Origin: Cordylochernes scorpioides | Lineage: Eukaryota; Arthropoda; Arachnida; Pseudoscorpiones; Chernetidae | Direction of reading: 5' to 3' | DNA: 64,000 bases | Assembly (NCBI GenBank): GCA_030710605.1 | Contig: CP092877.1 | Location: forward strand, 2,109,941 to 2,173,940 | Shown: piece after piece, positions 1-11,859 of the stretch | Layout of the letters: each line of letters opens with the position of its first letter | Position numbering within the stretch: the first letter of the stretch is position 1 | Translations under genes and position numbers: made by a program | The notes under the pieces: model-generated | Told to the model about the DNA's origin: nothing | The model's database searches: none | Seen by the model: the letters and a program-made list of their open reading frames with translations, nothing else

Positions 1-1985
1 ACCAGTGGGTGCACCGTACCGACAACTTGTGTTGTATAAAACATCTGACCAACTTCACAGTGATGTATGACAGTCTCTACAAGCCATGCACCAGTGGGTG
101 CACCGTACCGACAACTTGTGTTGTATAAAATATCTGACCAACCTCACAGTAATGTAAGATAGTCTCTACAAGCCATGCACCAGTGGGTGCACCGTACCGA
201 CAACTTGTGTTGTATAAAATATCTGACCAACCTTACAGTAATGTAAGACAGTCTCTACAAGCCATGCACCAGTGGGTGCACCGTACCGACAACATGTGTT
301 GTATAAAACATCTGACCAACCTCACAGTGATGTAAGACAGTCCTACAAGCCATGCACCAGTGGGTGCACCGTACCGACAACTTGTGTTGTATAAAACATC
401 TGACCAACCTCTCAGTGATGTAAGATAGTCTCTACAAGCCATGCACCAGTGGGTGCACCGTACCGACAACTTGTGTTGTATAAAATATCTGACCAACCTC
501 ACAGTGATGTAAGATAGTCTCTACAAGCCATGCACCAGTGGGTGCACCGTACCGACAACTTGTGTTGTATAAAATATCTGACCAACCTCACAGTGATGTA
601 GGACAGTCTCTACAAGCCATGTACCAGTGGGTGCACCGTACCGACAACTTGTGTTGTATAAAATATCTGACCAACCTTACAGTAATGTAAGACAGTCTCT
701 ACAAGCCATGCACCAGTGGGTGCACCGTACCGACAACTTGTGTTGTATAAAATATCTGACCAACCTTACAGTAATGTAAGACAGTCTCTACAAGCCATGC
801 ACCAGTGGGTGCACCGTACCGACAACTTGTGTTGTATAAAATATCTGACCAACCTTACAGTAATGTAAGACAGTCTCTACAAGCCATGCACCAGTGGGTG
901 CACCGTACCGACAACTTGTGTTGTATAAAATATCTACCAACCTCTCAGTGATGTAAGACAGTCTCTACAAGCCATGCACCAGTAGGTGCACCGTACCGAC
1001 AACTTGTGTTGTATAAAATATCTAACCAACCTCACAGTGATGTAAGACAGCTTCTACAAGCCATGCACCAGTGGGTGCACCGTACCGACAACTTGTGTTG
1101 TATAAAACATCTGACCAACCTCATAGTGATGTAAGACAGTCAGTCTCTACAAGCCATGCACCAGTGGGTGCACCGTACCGACAACTTGTGTTGTATAAAA
1201 CATCTGACCAACCTCACAGTGATGTAAGACAGTCAGTCTCTACAAACCATGCACCAGTGGGTGCACCGTACCGACAACTTGTGTTGTATAAAACATCTGA
1301 CCAACCTCTCAGTGATGTAAGACAGTCTCTACAAGCCATGCACCAGTGGGTGTACCGTACCGACCACTTGTGTTGTATAAAATATCTACCAACCTCTCAG
1401 TGATGTAAGACAGTCAGTCTCTACAAACCATGCACCAGTGGGTGCACCGTACCGCCAACTTGTGTTGTATAAAATATCTACCAACCTCACAATGATGTAA
1501 GACAGTCTCTACAAGCCATGCCCCAGTGGGTGCACCGTACCGACAACTTGTGTTGTATAAAACATCTGACCAACCTCACAGTGATGTAAGACAGCCTCTA
1601 CAAGCCATGCACCAGTGGGTGCACCGTACCGACAACTTGTGTTGTATAAAACATCTGACCAACCTCTCAGTGATGTAAGACAGTCTCTACAAGCCATGCA
1701 CCAGTGGGTGCACCGTACCGACAACTTGTGTTGTATAAAACATCTGACCAACCTCACAGTGATGTAAGACAGTCTCTACAAGCCATGCACCAGTGGGTGC
1801 ACCGTACCGACAACTTGTGCTGTATAAAACATCTGACCAACCTCACAGTGATGTAAGACAGTCTCTACAAGCCATGCACCAGTGGGTGCACCGTACCGAC
1901 AACTTGTGTTGTATAAAATATCTGACCAACCTCACAGTGATGTAAGACAGTCTCTACAAACCATGCAACAGTGGGTGCACAGTGA
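1..1985. repeat. Satellite array, 89-bp unit, about 22 copies
   Basis: Unit starts (ACCAGTGGGTGCACC) fall at 1, 90, 179 and so on with a steady 89-bp step, and the array fades out in a mutated copy near 1970-1985. The first base of the window is already inside a unit, so the array continues to the left. Each unit holds two short perfect hairpins: TGCACC-agtg-GGTGCA and ACAAC-ttgt-GTTGT. At least two sequence types are mixed: one reads AAACATCT with CTCACAGTGATG, the other AAATATCT with TTACAGTAATG. A few copies carry a 4-base CAGT duplication (near 1138, 1232 and 1411). Because 89 is not a multiple of 3, open frames across the array are artefacts of three-unit periodicity and are not genes. 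Confidence 0.97.
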
Positions 1986-3201
1986 CCCAGTCCTCTCCCC
2001 CGCAGCCCAGGGAAGAAGCACCGTGACCAACTGACCGCTGTAATTAATAAACAGCGTCAATAGACAATCCCGGCCAACCGACCAGGAAGTATCGGCTGCA
2101 TTATTTACAGCCTGACGCTTGATTGGGCCTCCTTCTCGTAAAACTTGACCTCATTTGGTCGGGAAGTTGGATGGTCACTCCTCTCGTGTAGCTCACCTAG
2201 CTGGACGACATCTGTACAAGCCATCATCATGCCACGGGTTCTCGAATACAGTAGAGATCGTCGGAAAACATGGATATCACTGGAGGTCGGATTATGTCAT
2301 TTTCCATTCATAAAGGACACGCGCTCATCGTATGAGTCCATTTGAGAAGTTTCATGTGGAATTCAACCATTACTTAAAAGAGAAATAATTTGAAAATATC
2401 GATTATACAAACGTATCACCTAAATTTTAATTTGAAAACAGTTCGAGTTCTTTAGATATCTATATAATTATAATATCTATGCACAGTATACTTAAAATAG
2501 GCGAATATTTAAAGCTTAGCGTTTATTTAAGAGTCCAATCAAACCTATGCACTGATTTAGCCTTCTATAAATCTCCAATAGGAAGTTTAGAGGGGTTCAC
2601 GAAGGATGACAAGGTAAGCATACGTGGTCAAAGAGAATATGCACATACGATCACCTACAGACTCGAGTCTCTATGTTGCTTAAAAAGAAGCGAGATGAAG
2701 AATCTCCAGCCTTAAAGCTAGTCAACAATATCATTGTTACGAAAACGCTAGCCCGTTCGATGAACAAGGGTTGGAATGGAATCTGAGAGTTGTTCTAATT
2801 GAGATGTTTAAAGTATGCACATTGTGTATATATATCTTCATTGTTTTTTATCTTAAAAATAGGCATTCTTAAACTTTTAAAAAGTATATATCTCTTATTT
2901 TTGTATAAGAATTCTTTTGAAATTATCAATAAAAATTTAGAAAAAATTACAGAAATTATTTGAAAATATTGAATTCATATATAAAATGCGACCGAAAAAA
3001 CTACATTTACTAAGATGCGAACCATACTTATAAGAAAATGTATCGTGTAGGTCCGCTTGTCCTACCAAGACATCGATCTAAGATGTTTAAAATGGTATTC
3101 TTTGGGCTGAATTGCTTTTTCTTTGAAAATAAATAAGACGTTTAAAGAGATAGAAACTTGATAAAGCACAATTTGGATTATAGATTATAAAACAAAGTAA
3201 T
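1986..3201. other. Stretch without recognisable gene
   Basis: The first 120 bases are GC-rich and follow directly on the satellite; the rest is AT-rich. Short open frames at 2145-2345 and 2479-2715 have no recognisable domain and look like chance. I see no RNA gene or TE terminus here. Confidence 0.5.
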
Positions 3202-3391
3202 AAGACCAAACCAAATAAATAAATAGTGTGTGACGTTACGGTAACAGCGATGTTACCATCTTCAGACAAAGTGCTGAAAGCACATTCAGCACTTCAGCAC
3301 ATTCATGCTCATTCAGCACTTTTGTCTGAAGATGTTAACAACGCTGTTACCGAAACGTCACACACTATTTATTTATTTGGATTTTGTCTTA
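3202..3391. repeat. Foldback element E with hammerhead-like stem-loop
   Basis: The two halves are imperfect inverted copies: AAGACCAAACCAAATAAATA at the left is matched by its reverse complement ending near 3391, and both arms carry GTGTGTGACGT. On the plus strand of the right arm (3326-3356) CTGAAGA is followed by a stem-loop and then GAAAC. On the minus strand of the left arm (3232-3277) the same motif has a perfect 6-bp stem GGTAAC/GTTACC but reads GTAAC after it. This order (CUGANGA, stem II, GAAA) is that of a hammerhead ribozyme core. The centre contains short repeats of TCAGCACTT. Hammerhead motifs are known from Penelope-like elements; the assignment here is inference. Confidence 0.7.
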
Positions 3392-3684
3392 ATACCTTGT
3401 GGAGATAGAAACTTGAAATTTCGGATTCCAGCTCGGACTTGAAGCCGTTCCAATCACAGATATCATATTTAGACAATGGGATGGGATTTCGTTTCAACAA
3501 TTAGATAATGGCTTTCGATAAGTTTCCTTTATCAAGTCATATATGTCGGGCGAGCTTTCGATTCGAAAAAAAGGCTCTTCAGCGATCCCTGAGACATCCC
3601 TGTGACTGGGCCCGCGGTGAAGAGCTTGTTGTATGAAACCCCAGCGATACATGGCTTGCTGAATGAAACGTATCGATGGCCATT

Positions 3685-4431
3685 TACAAGGTTGTCCCAA
3701 AGGTTCGTAAACACTTACAAAAAATTGAAATACCTATATTATTCGCCGTTATATTATTTGCTGTTATGTATGTATAATATCTTTGTATTATGTATAAAGT
3801 AATTAATTATATTATGTTTATTTAATCGAAGAAACTTTCTCCTTGGAATATTAAAAATATAAAGTTAAGTGCCAGGAGAAAATGTTTTTTATTAATCGAA
3901 TACACGAGCTTTCGGGCAGTCACGCCCTTCAACTGGTAATGATACATGACGGCAATAGGCCTTAAATAGGATTCCGTTTTTAAAGAGATATTTTTACATA
4001 TGAGAAAAATAATATAGGACGGCTAAAAAACAATTTAGTTAAAAATATTTGCAAATCTAAACTATTATATAATATATTTATGTAACTAAGCTAATCCTGT
4101 AATGGCGGTTGACAAATTAGTTACATAAATATATTATATAATAGTTTAGATTTGCAAATATTTTTAACTAAATTGTTTTTTAGCCGTCCTATATTATTTT
4201 TCTCATATGTAAAAATATCTCTTTAAAAACGGAATCCTATTTAAGGCCTATTGCCGTCATGTATCATTACCAGTTGAAGGGCGTGACTGCCCGAAAGCTC
4301 GTGTATTCGATTAATAAAAAACATTTTCTCCTGGCACTTAACTTTATATTTTTAATTATATTATGTATTTGCCGAAATGATATTATTCACCAAGTAATAA
4401 GAAAAACATGAACTTTTGGAACAACCTTATA
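3685..4431. repeat. Mariner-like MITE, split by a later foldback
   Basis: The left end TACAAGGTTGTCCCAAAGG and the right end, which reads TATAAGGTTGTTCCAAAAG in reverse complement, are inverted copies of the same terminus seen at 4688-5078 and 44571-45247. All three copies share the subterminal ATATTATTCGCC. The perfect palindrome at 3850-4356 lies inside; without it the element is about 240 bp. No transposase is present, so it would have needed help from a related autonomous element. Confidence 0.7.
3850..4356. repeat. Foldback element A: perfect inverted repeat, 239-bp arms
   Basis: Arms 3850-4088 and 4118-4356 are reverse complements with no mismatch that I can find; the loop is 29 bases. 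Each arm carries the stem-loop motif GTTGAAGGGC-gtgact-GCCCGAAAGC (plus strand 4269-4301; minus strand 3905-3937). The same motif recurs in foldbacks at 25435, 28984 and 48098. There is no coding capacity. It sits inside the MITE at 3685-4431, so it inserted later. Identical arms suggest a recent origin or conversion between arms. Confidence 0.92.
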
Positions 4432-4687
4432 TTTGCGTGTTTTGGAACTTCTATCTATCCTGCCGCTCTCTTCAATCCCATCAGTATAGTAAATATCTAT
4501 TTATGTTTTATTGATTCCTCGTGTTTATTTGTAACAAGCTCTCGGGAAATTACTTACATCAAACTATAAATACGCAATCATTTATATAAACTCATCTTTC
4601 CGTCAAAGCTGATCTCTAGAGGAGGAGGAGTACCAGACTTTGTGGGTTGGATTCCAGTTTTTAAAGATGGGTCTCTAAGTCGTTTTG

Positions 4688-5078
4688 TACAAGGTTATCC
4701 CAAAAGTTCGTAAACACTTGCAAAAAAATTGAAATACCAATATTATTCGCCGTTATGTATAATTTATTTGTATTATGTATAAAGTAATTGTATTATGTAT
4801 TATTATGTATTCGCCGTAATACTATTGTAACAAAGTATTTATTAATATTATTATTTTTATTAACAGAGTGGTCATTTTTATGTTTATATTTTGCTACTCT
4901 GTAAATTGACCTCGAGGCTTATCTTTTGTTTACCATTCATAGTTTGTCCTTGCCTGAAATAAATTGTTGTCTCATCGCGAAGTTGGTCTTCCCTAATTTT
5001 CCACGTGGCAATATTATTCGCCAAGTAATAATAAAAACAACGTTTTAAGAAAAACACGAACTTTTGGGACAACCTTAT
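4688..5078. repeat. Mariner-like MITE, about 390 bp
   Basis: Terminal inverted repeats AAGGTTATCCCAAAAGTTCG and CGAACTTTTGGGACAACCTT face each other next to a TA. The interior (about 4845-5010) matches, in inverted orientation, the sequence at 38669-38827 and partly 46930-46995. No transposase frame is seen. Confidence 0.75.
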
Positions 5079-8000
5079 CAAATATATTGTTAAAGGGAAT
5101 AACCGAATTCCTTATAATTAAATACGGAACAAATGTTTCAATAGAATTTATTTGATCTCTACCATGATATCCGCCAACACAATAGTTGAACTGCCTATTG
5201 AGATTTGAGGAAGCTTTGAGAGATTGATTTAAGTGGAAGCATCCACTAAATGAGGAAATTTCTATTAAGTCCAAGTTAACGAGCTACGCTCCGTGAATAC
5301 AAAATGATTTTTAATCAATAAAGTAAAATTTTCTGGAATCTTAGAGGATGAAGGCTAAATATGTAAAGTTATTTTAATTCAACCTTAAAACATTATCTAA
5401 ATATTTCCATAGTTGTAGTTGGTGTGATATCAGTATTTTAGTATATAATGGTATGTTTTTGTGGATTTGTAATTTATCTTGAGGGGAAAAAAGAGAACAA
5501 TCTCTGGTATTATAAATTCTTAAGCGAAATAATAGAATATTTTTAAAAAGACCTAATGCGTTTCCCTTTGCTCTAGTTTTTATCAAGTTTATCACGCTCA
5601 CGTACGCAATTCTGAATATAGGAATTTGAATAAAATTTCCAATAAAAACCGGCGCGCTAATACATTTTATATTTAAATTCCAGATAGTAACTCTAAACAC
5701 CAATTTCTTACTTAAGAATGCAGATCAAGTTAACAGATATATAATAGTTGTAGCGGTGTCCTCCCAATATTTTCATCTTCCATTTAGTGGTTAGAAAACT
5801 CTATATTTTAAATTAGGATAAAATAATGAACGCTAATGTTGTGCTAAATTCACATTTCCAATAGAGGATTTATTCGTGACAAGAATTTGACATATAAATG
5901 AAAAACTACAATAAAATTATCAGGATATTTTAAAACGAAATATACATCAGAGTTATCTCGATTTAGCTTCGATTTTTTTTAAAGTTTTTTTATTTTACTT
6001 TAAAACTAACAAAAATAGAATCACTCTATTAAAAATTTTAAGAAATGTAAAGCGGGGGGGGGGGGGGGTATTTGTATAAGTTTTCCAGTCGAAAATTTTA
6101 GTAAATTTAAAAGTATTTCACAAGAAAAAAAAAAAGATTCCTTTCAAATAATTCTATAAAGTTTCCACAGGATTTTATGCAAATATAATCAGTAAACTTT
6201 CGTCTGGTTCAGCTATGCTGCAAGTACATTACCTGTCCAGGGTTTAATTCGTCAACATTTCACTTTCTAATCAAATAAAAACGTCACCATCATGGGCCAT
6301 TCAAGAAATCCTTTCAATCTGAAAGTAGACATAAAAAATAATTCTAGAAGCTTTCATATGCAAATTCTAGCCGTTTTCCTCATATGTAAATGGAGGATGC
6401 GCTTGCTAATGTAAGCATCCGTGCCGCCTCATCATTAGAATTCATGACTCGTTGCCACACTCGGATTCACCTAGGGGATCTGTCTGGCGTATGACGAAGA
6501 AGAGAAGATAATAATTTTTTAATGAGATGGGGACCAATGCTATTTCTCTCTTTCTTTAAGAGTTTAATGGCCTTCAGACAGATAGTAACCAATAAATCTC
6601 CATTATTGAGGAGATAAACACAATCCGATAGTAAATTTAAAAGCCAAAATATATCTTTTGACTTAACGCCAAGTGTAATAAGAAACATCCCCGTGCTTAG
6701 CAAGACATTCAAGAGAGTTGTGGGATTATAATTCAAGTTATGGCGAAAATACGAGTAGTGATGGGATAAAGGAACTAACTGCGTAGTTTTCTTTAATGAT
6801 TTTCGGTGAATAAGTTCTTTTCAAAGAATATAATCCACTCACTTATGATTTCCTCCGAGGGAGACAAGGTGGTCAAGAACTCACTGCTCGTCAAAAGAAG
6901 AAGGAATCATCTCATGTCATTTATACTATACAAAACGAATCTACTATAAACCTGTAAGGTCTTCTTACAACAGGGATCAAACTGCTTCTAGCCGTGAAGA
7001 ATTATCAAGAAGAATCCTAACACCTGCTATCCTGCAAAAAGTCGGTACGGAGGGTCCGAAAATCTTAACACTATTCTGGAGCTCCGCCAACTGGAGAATA
7101 TAGGGTAGACCATGTGAAGTCAGTCTTGGAAGTGATTACATCGATGTAGACGGGAGTTCTCCTGTAGACCACCGCAAACCACTCTCCCCTCTTCCTCTTG
7201 GCATGCCACTCCATGCCGCCCCCTCACCCCGGTCATCAACACCCACGGACGCCTTCTTGCCAATAGTTGAATGCTCGACAATGGCCTTGTACATCTGCAA
7301 GGAATAACTTGAAATCCCAACCCAAGAAACGAAATTTACATCAATTCACTTATTTCACTCTAAGGCACTTCGAAGAAAATTATAACGGATGAAGATTTGG
7401 ATTTTAATAGGTAAGGATAATTTTTTTTAAAAGATATATTTAGCAATTTGTATTATATATTAAAGGAATTTTGGGATGATTTAAAAATCTCAAAATAAAT
7501 ATTCTTAGAAGTTTAACAGACAGAATTATAAATGAAATAAATTACAGTTTATATTCGAATTTAAAAGGATTATAAAAACATTGCCCCGGATCATTATTCA
7601 TATTCAATTCTATTGTTTGTTTTTTTAGAACGAACATGTAACATCTTTGATAAAAACACTCGTTTCTATTATTTTTAAGCTATCAACTTAGCTTTCTCTA
7701 CCTCAACTTATGCTTTTTCTAGATAGCAAGTCTAGTGTTTATACGTACATCGGTTATAGCCCCGGAGTTGTCGGAATTGTAGCAGGAGCTGGTCTAGAGA
7801 CGACATATTGCTATGGCTGGATCCAGTCCGATAACATAAGCAATGACGCTATCCGAACAACATACATGCGTTACTTATTTGTCTTTGTTTACTTTAGATT
7901 TTCATTTATTGATTTATTGTGCTATTAAAAAGCATAAAATTATTTTTATAAAATAATTTCAGAAGAAAGAATAGCTTGTTATAATGTGTTGTATAATTAT

Positions 8001-8990
8001 TTAAAGAATTATTGTATTGAATTTATTGTTTTGTTAAATATTCAAAGGAATATTTTGATGAATTGGTATAACTGTGTTGAATGTGTTGACATGAGTTTTT
8101 GATAATTGGTGGAACCGTACATCGTAGAATCATTTTTCTTGGGAGCGAATGCCTTTCATGGATGACCTGGCTCTGGGAGTCAAAGAATTACGTTTCTTCC
8201 AGGAATTGGGAATCAAAGAAGCTGGTACTCGTGTATCTAATATTGAAAGGTGTCTCTGTTGCTATACAACAATTTTATGCTAGTCATTGTCTAATAATTG
8301 CTGTACGAAGTACATACTGTATGATAACGCTGGCCAATGAACTCCATTGATACTAGAATAAATCTACGATCCCCTCCGAGAAAAAAAAGGTGGAGCTAAG
8401 AAACCACTGTATATTTCAGAGCCTTTCGTCACAATTTAACACACTTGAATTGTTATGATAAAAGGAGAAAATGTATTTTCTTTTTACTCTGTCACAAGGC
8501 AAGGTTTAAAATTTGACTAAATGGGTTTCCGTTAAGAATAGGGGGGATTGGTCGAAAGCGCAGAAAACCCGTTCCCAGTTCATATCGCTATTTGCTTCAT
8601 TCACCGCCATTCACTCAGAAACATTTATTGCCTTCGGCAAATGTGGTATTAGCTATCTTAAGATAGTTAAAAATGGATTAGCATCAGTGTATTTTGCAAA
8701 ATAATTGCATTATATAAGGTAGAAATGTTGCTTTACTAATAATATCACGCATTTATTTTGTCTCTTTTTAAAATTTATAAAGTTTTTTTTTTTTTCAAAA
8801 GAACAATAATTGCATTTTTTGTACGCCTTGGAGATTCCATTGGCCTTCATTCTTTCTGTTTTGTTAAATTTTATCTAATTTTTATCTTTCTCTCGATTTT
8901 ATATGTAGTCTTTTTTTTTAATTATTATTATTTCAAAACACGCTCCACCCGTTGCAAGACCTTTTCTCTAAAACCGAGCTCTAGATCTTT
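5079..8990. other. Long stretch without recognisable gene
   Basis: AT-rich sequence with many short open frames in all directions. The largest, minus 5374-5703 (109 codons), has no domain I recognise and a composition expected by chance. A run of 15 G lies at 6054-6068. A more GC-rich patch at 7100-7320 and a short open frame at 7710-7928 could be host exon material, but I find no support beyond composition. Confidence 0.45.
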
Positions 8991-9315
8991 CTGATAGCCG
9001 ACCCTGCAGGTGTGGTAATGGTTGTTCGATCTCCGCGAACCTGACCCCTGGGAGTTAATGGGATCCTCGAGGTGCTCTAATTAAGGAAAGAGGGGACTGC
9101 GCTAGAAATAACTCGAGAAATCTCTGCCCATTTCTCTGGCGGTGGATGAACCATCTGTAGCGAGGTCTGGAGTGAGCATCGGTAAAAAGGGCGTATTCCC
9201 TCACATCCCAGTCTGGGATGGACCTAGAAAAGTAGAGAAGGTAGTTGGGCCTTAACTGTGTTGGCCCCGTAAACCATTCAATCCTTGTCAAGGGTAGTGC
9301 TAACCAACCTTTCTC
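8991..9315. other. GC-richer segment upstream of U6 copy, unidentified
   Basis: This segment stands out from its AT-rich surroundings and is open on the minus strand from 9291 to 9055 (78 codons). I do not recognise the predicted peptide. It ends directly at the direct repeat that flanks the U6 copy. It could be a degraded LINE end or host sequence. Confidence 0.3.
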
Positions 9316-9334
9316 TCCTTTCTATCCTTTTACA

Positions 9335-9349
9335 CCCTTGTTCGGCGGT

Positions 9350-9380
<31 letters not shown>

Positions 9381-9430
9381 AATTAGCAGGGCGCCTGCGC
9401 AAGGATGACACGCAAAATCGTGAAGCCTTC
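9335..9430 (+). ncRNA. U6: U6 spliceosomal snRNA copy, probably a retropseudogene
   Basis: Positions 9341-9426 follow U6 snRNA almost base for base: TTCGGCGGTACATATAC, the ACAGAGA box that pairs with the 5' splice site, the AGC triad, and GGATGACACGCAAAATCG of the U6 stem-loop region. About four substitutions are visible (for example GCAGGGCGCC in place of GCATGGCCCC). The 5' end is altered and the 3' end is cut at GAAGC plus a few bases. A direct repeat of about 17 bases, TCCTTTCTATCCTTTTA, lies on both sides (about 9316-9332 and 9429-9445), as expected for a target-site duplication. No TATA box stands about 25 bases upstream. A dead retrocopy made by LINE machinery is the best reading; a divergent functional gene is less likely. 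Confidence 0.88.
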
Positions 9431-9445
9431 CTTTCTATCCTTTTA

Positions 9446-10397
9446 ACTTCTCTTTTCTATACAGATGACGGATAAAGAGGAGCAACTAAGATCAACATAG
9501 ATTTTGGAGGGATTTCAAGAATTAAAAGACCCGGTATTATGGTAGAAAATTAATTCATTGAAGTCCCGAGTGTTTCATCCCGTGGTGTTGCTACACAAAC
9601 TATCAGTAAGATGCTTCAGTCATTGCGAGGGGCCAGCAATAACTTAAAACACACACACAAAAAAAGAGTATTTATGCTGCTGTGTGATTAGGCGGAGCAC
9701 CGCACTTTGAATATCTGTATCGCTGATTATATCGGTCGCTGATTGTTTGCCCACTGCCCATTGTTATATGTATTGCAGAGATTAGCTGGAACAATGGATG
9801 GGTTCCGGGCAAACTAACTATACCATTAACTCCATCGAGAGAACAATTGATATCTCTCCTCCCCCATTTAAAAACTATTAACAATTAGAACCAGCAATGG
9901 ATCCTACACGCCCTTACAGTTTCCTTTCCAGGTGTAACATGTATTATGTCCTCACGGTAAAAATCTGGCGAAACGGTGGTGCTTGAACTATGTCTTTATA
10001 CCATGACCGCCCCTCAAATTTTGACAAATTTTGGCGCAACTGCTCGGCGAATTCTCCGAATGTTTTTTAAAAATATAATACAGTTTAAATATTAAAATTA
10101 ATTATATAAAGGACATATTATTTTGTGTATAAAAAGAGAGGGGAGAGATTCTACGCGTCCTTTAGGAACCTGCAACAAGTAAAGATCGCAAGAAGGAAAC
10201 CTGAATCAAGTCCTTCGCGAAGTCATCAAGAAGAGGTTTAAAAAACCTGGTGCAAGTTTTTATTTTTTTTTCATAAAACCTCTCATCTTACCTAATTTAA
10301 ATAACATGCCTGTTATATATAAATAACTAGCAATCTATTTCTATTGAATTATTGAGCTATGTTGTGATTAACTAACACGTAAACATATCTATAATCA
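9446..10397. other. Stretch without recognisable gene; possible LINE 5' region at its end
   Basis: No gene is recognised up to 10120. A TATAAAAAG stands at about 10129-10137, and the following 250 bases lead without a clear break into the start codon of the LINE ORF1 remnant at 10398, so this may be the 5' untranslated region of that element. Confidence 0.4.
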
Positions 10398-11760
10398 TGG
10401 AAGAAACCTCAGCTTCACTAGAAGTCCCCAACTCAAACTTCACTAACCCCAAAAACCCGGTAGGTACACGACAAATTATATTTGGAATTTGCCAAAATGC
10501 CCAACCTTAAAGAATGAGGAGGATTCCCAAGCATTGAAAATTTTCTATAGCTCTGTCGAAAGCACCTTTGCTGAGCTTATAAATTTGATTGACTTCTACG
10601 AAAAATAACTACGAACAATTCGTTCAGACTTCGTGGAAAATCGTAATACAACCAAAGCTCCTCTGAAGCGATTGAGAGTAACATATCCAGAACCCACAAA
10701 AGAGTCAACTACTAGGCAAAATAAAGTCTGGAACCCTAAACATGGATCACAATTTTTCACAAACTCTAAACCAACATTAGAAAGGAAACAGAAAAACCAC
10801 AAGCAGAAAAAAAAATCGAAATTAAAATTGAAATTATTTCAAACAAGAATCCAAATCCCGAACAAAACCCGAAAAATTCGAACCCACCAAACAAATACAG
10901 CAAAAAAAACGGATTAACAACCCTACCCCTAACACGAAGATAAGAATACCACATATCAAAAATTAGTGAGGTAACTGAGTGGTCAGGATTCAAAGAAGGA
11001 CTCATTAACTGCACGCAAAAAAAAAAAAAGAGTTCTCCACATCAAGGTGCTTTATAAACGCTCAGAGTCATTCTGTGACGGGCTACCGCCCAGCAACCAG
11101 GTAGTTGGAAGAACGACGCTATACATCTACTACAACACCTTAGATGAAGAAAGTAACCTCAGAGTTGTAGTCATGGGTCTTTACTTCTGCATCACGATTC
11201 CCGAAATCCAAGAGGACTTGAAAAATAAAGGATTCGAGTTGATAAAAATTGTCAGACCACGCAAGACGGGAACAAGGAAGAGCTCCCACTCATCCAGGTA
11301 ACTCTTCCCAAAACAGTCAAGAACAAAGAAATATACAATAAAACGGACATCTGCGACATGAAGTGCCGAATCGAGGCTTACAGGGCTTCCAAAGGTCGAG
11401 GCCAATATCACAGATGTCAAAACTTTGTTCATTCAAAATTTTAAGGCAGAGGAACCCCTAAATGCGTCAAGTGTGGAGAGAGCCATTTCACCTCCGAATG
11501 CGCTAAAAAAAAAGATGTTCCACCAAAATGCACTAATTGCCAGAGACAGAACAGAGCAAACTGGCGTGGCTATCCACTTTACAAAAAAAAAAAATCAATA
11601 AAGACACCCCCAGTCAAAAGAATCCCCACTCTAATGCACAGAAAGAATCATCCAAGGTACCCATTAATCCAAAATTGCTTCAAACCACAAAACTCACCTG
11701 CGCGAACAAAGTTAAAAATATTCCCCTGAAAATTTCCAAGCCCCATTGAAAGTGCTATTA
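10398..11760 (+). pseudogene. Jockey-like LINE ORF1 (gag-like) remnant
   Basis: Translation begins at ATG 10398 (MEETSASLEVPNSNF) but is soon broken by frameshifts and stops. At about 11120-11330 a stretch like EIQEDLKNKGFELIKIVRPR is typical of the domain that precedes the zinc knuckles in jockey-type ORF1 proteins. At 11400-11570 follow CCHC knuckles, clearest in CVKCGESHFTSEC and CTNC...NWRGYP. ORF1 proteins bind element RNA and escort it to the target DNA. Broken frames show the copy is dead. The order ORF1 then ORF2 fragment (next entry) supports a single LINE. Confidence 0.8.
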
Positions 11761-11859
11761 AAAAGGTTCTCAGCGCGATCCAAAGATCATAGCCACCATA
11801 GTGACAAATGTCATCGCCACCATTGGTTGTCAATGAACACAAAATATAACAGGAACAAA

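Noticed and set aside
233-1757. Repetitive open frames on both strands in the satellite
   Set aside because: They follow the 267-base (3 x 89) periodicity and are broken by single-base changes; no sign of coding selection.
1-1985. CRISPR array
   Set aside because: The 89-bp units touch each other directly with no unique spacers, and the rest of the window is eukaryotic TE sequence.
5374-5703. 109-codon minus frame as a gene
   Set aside because: No domain, AT-driven composition, no start context or neighbouring exon.
6054-6068. G15 run as a G-quadruplex regulatory element
   Set aside because: A single homopolymer in gene-free DNA; slippage during replication or sequencing explains it.
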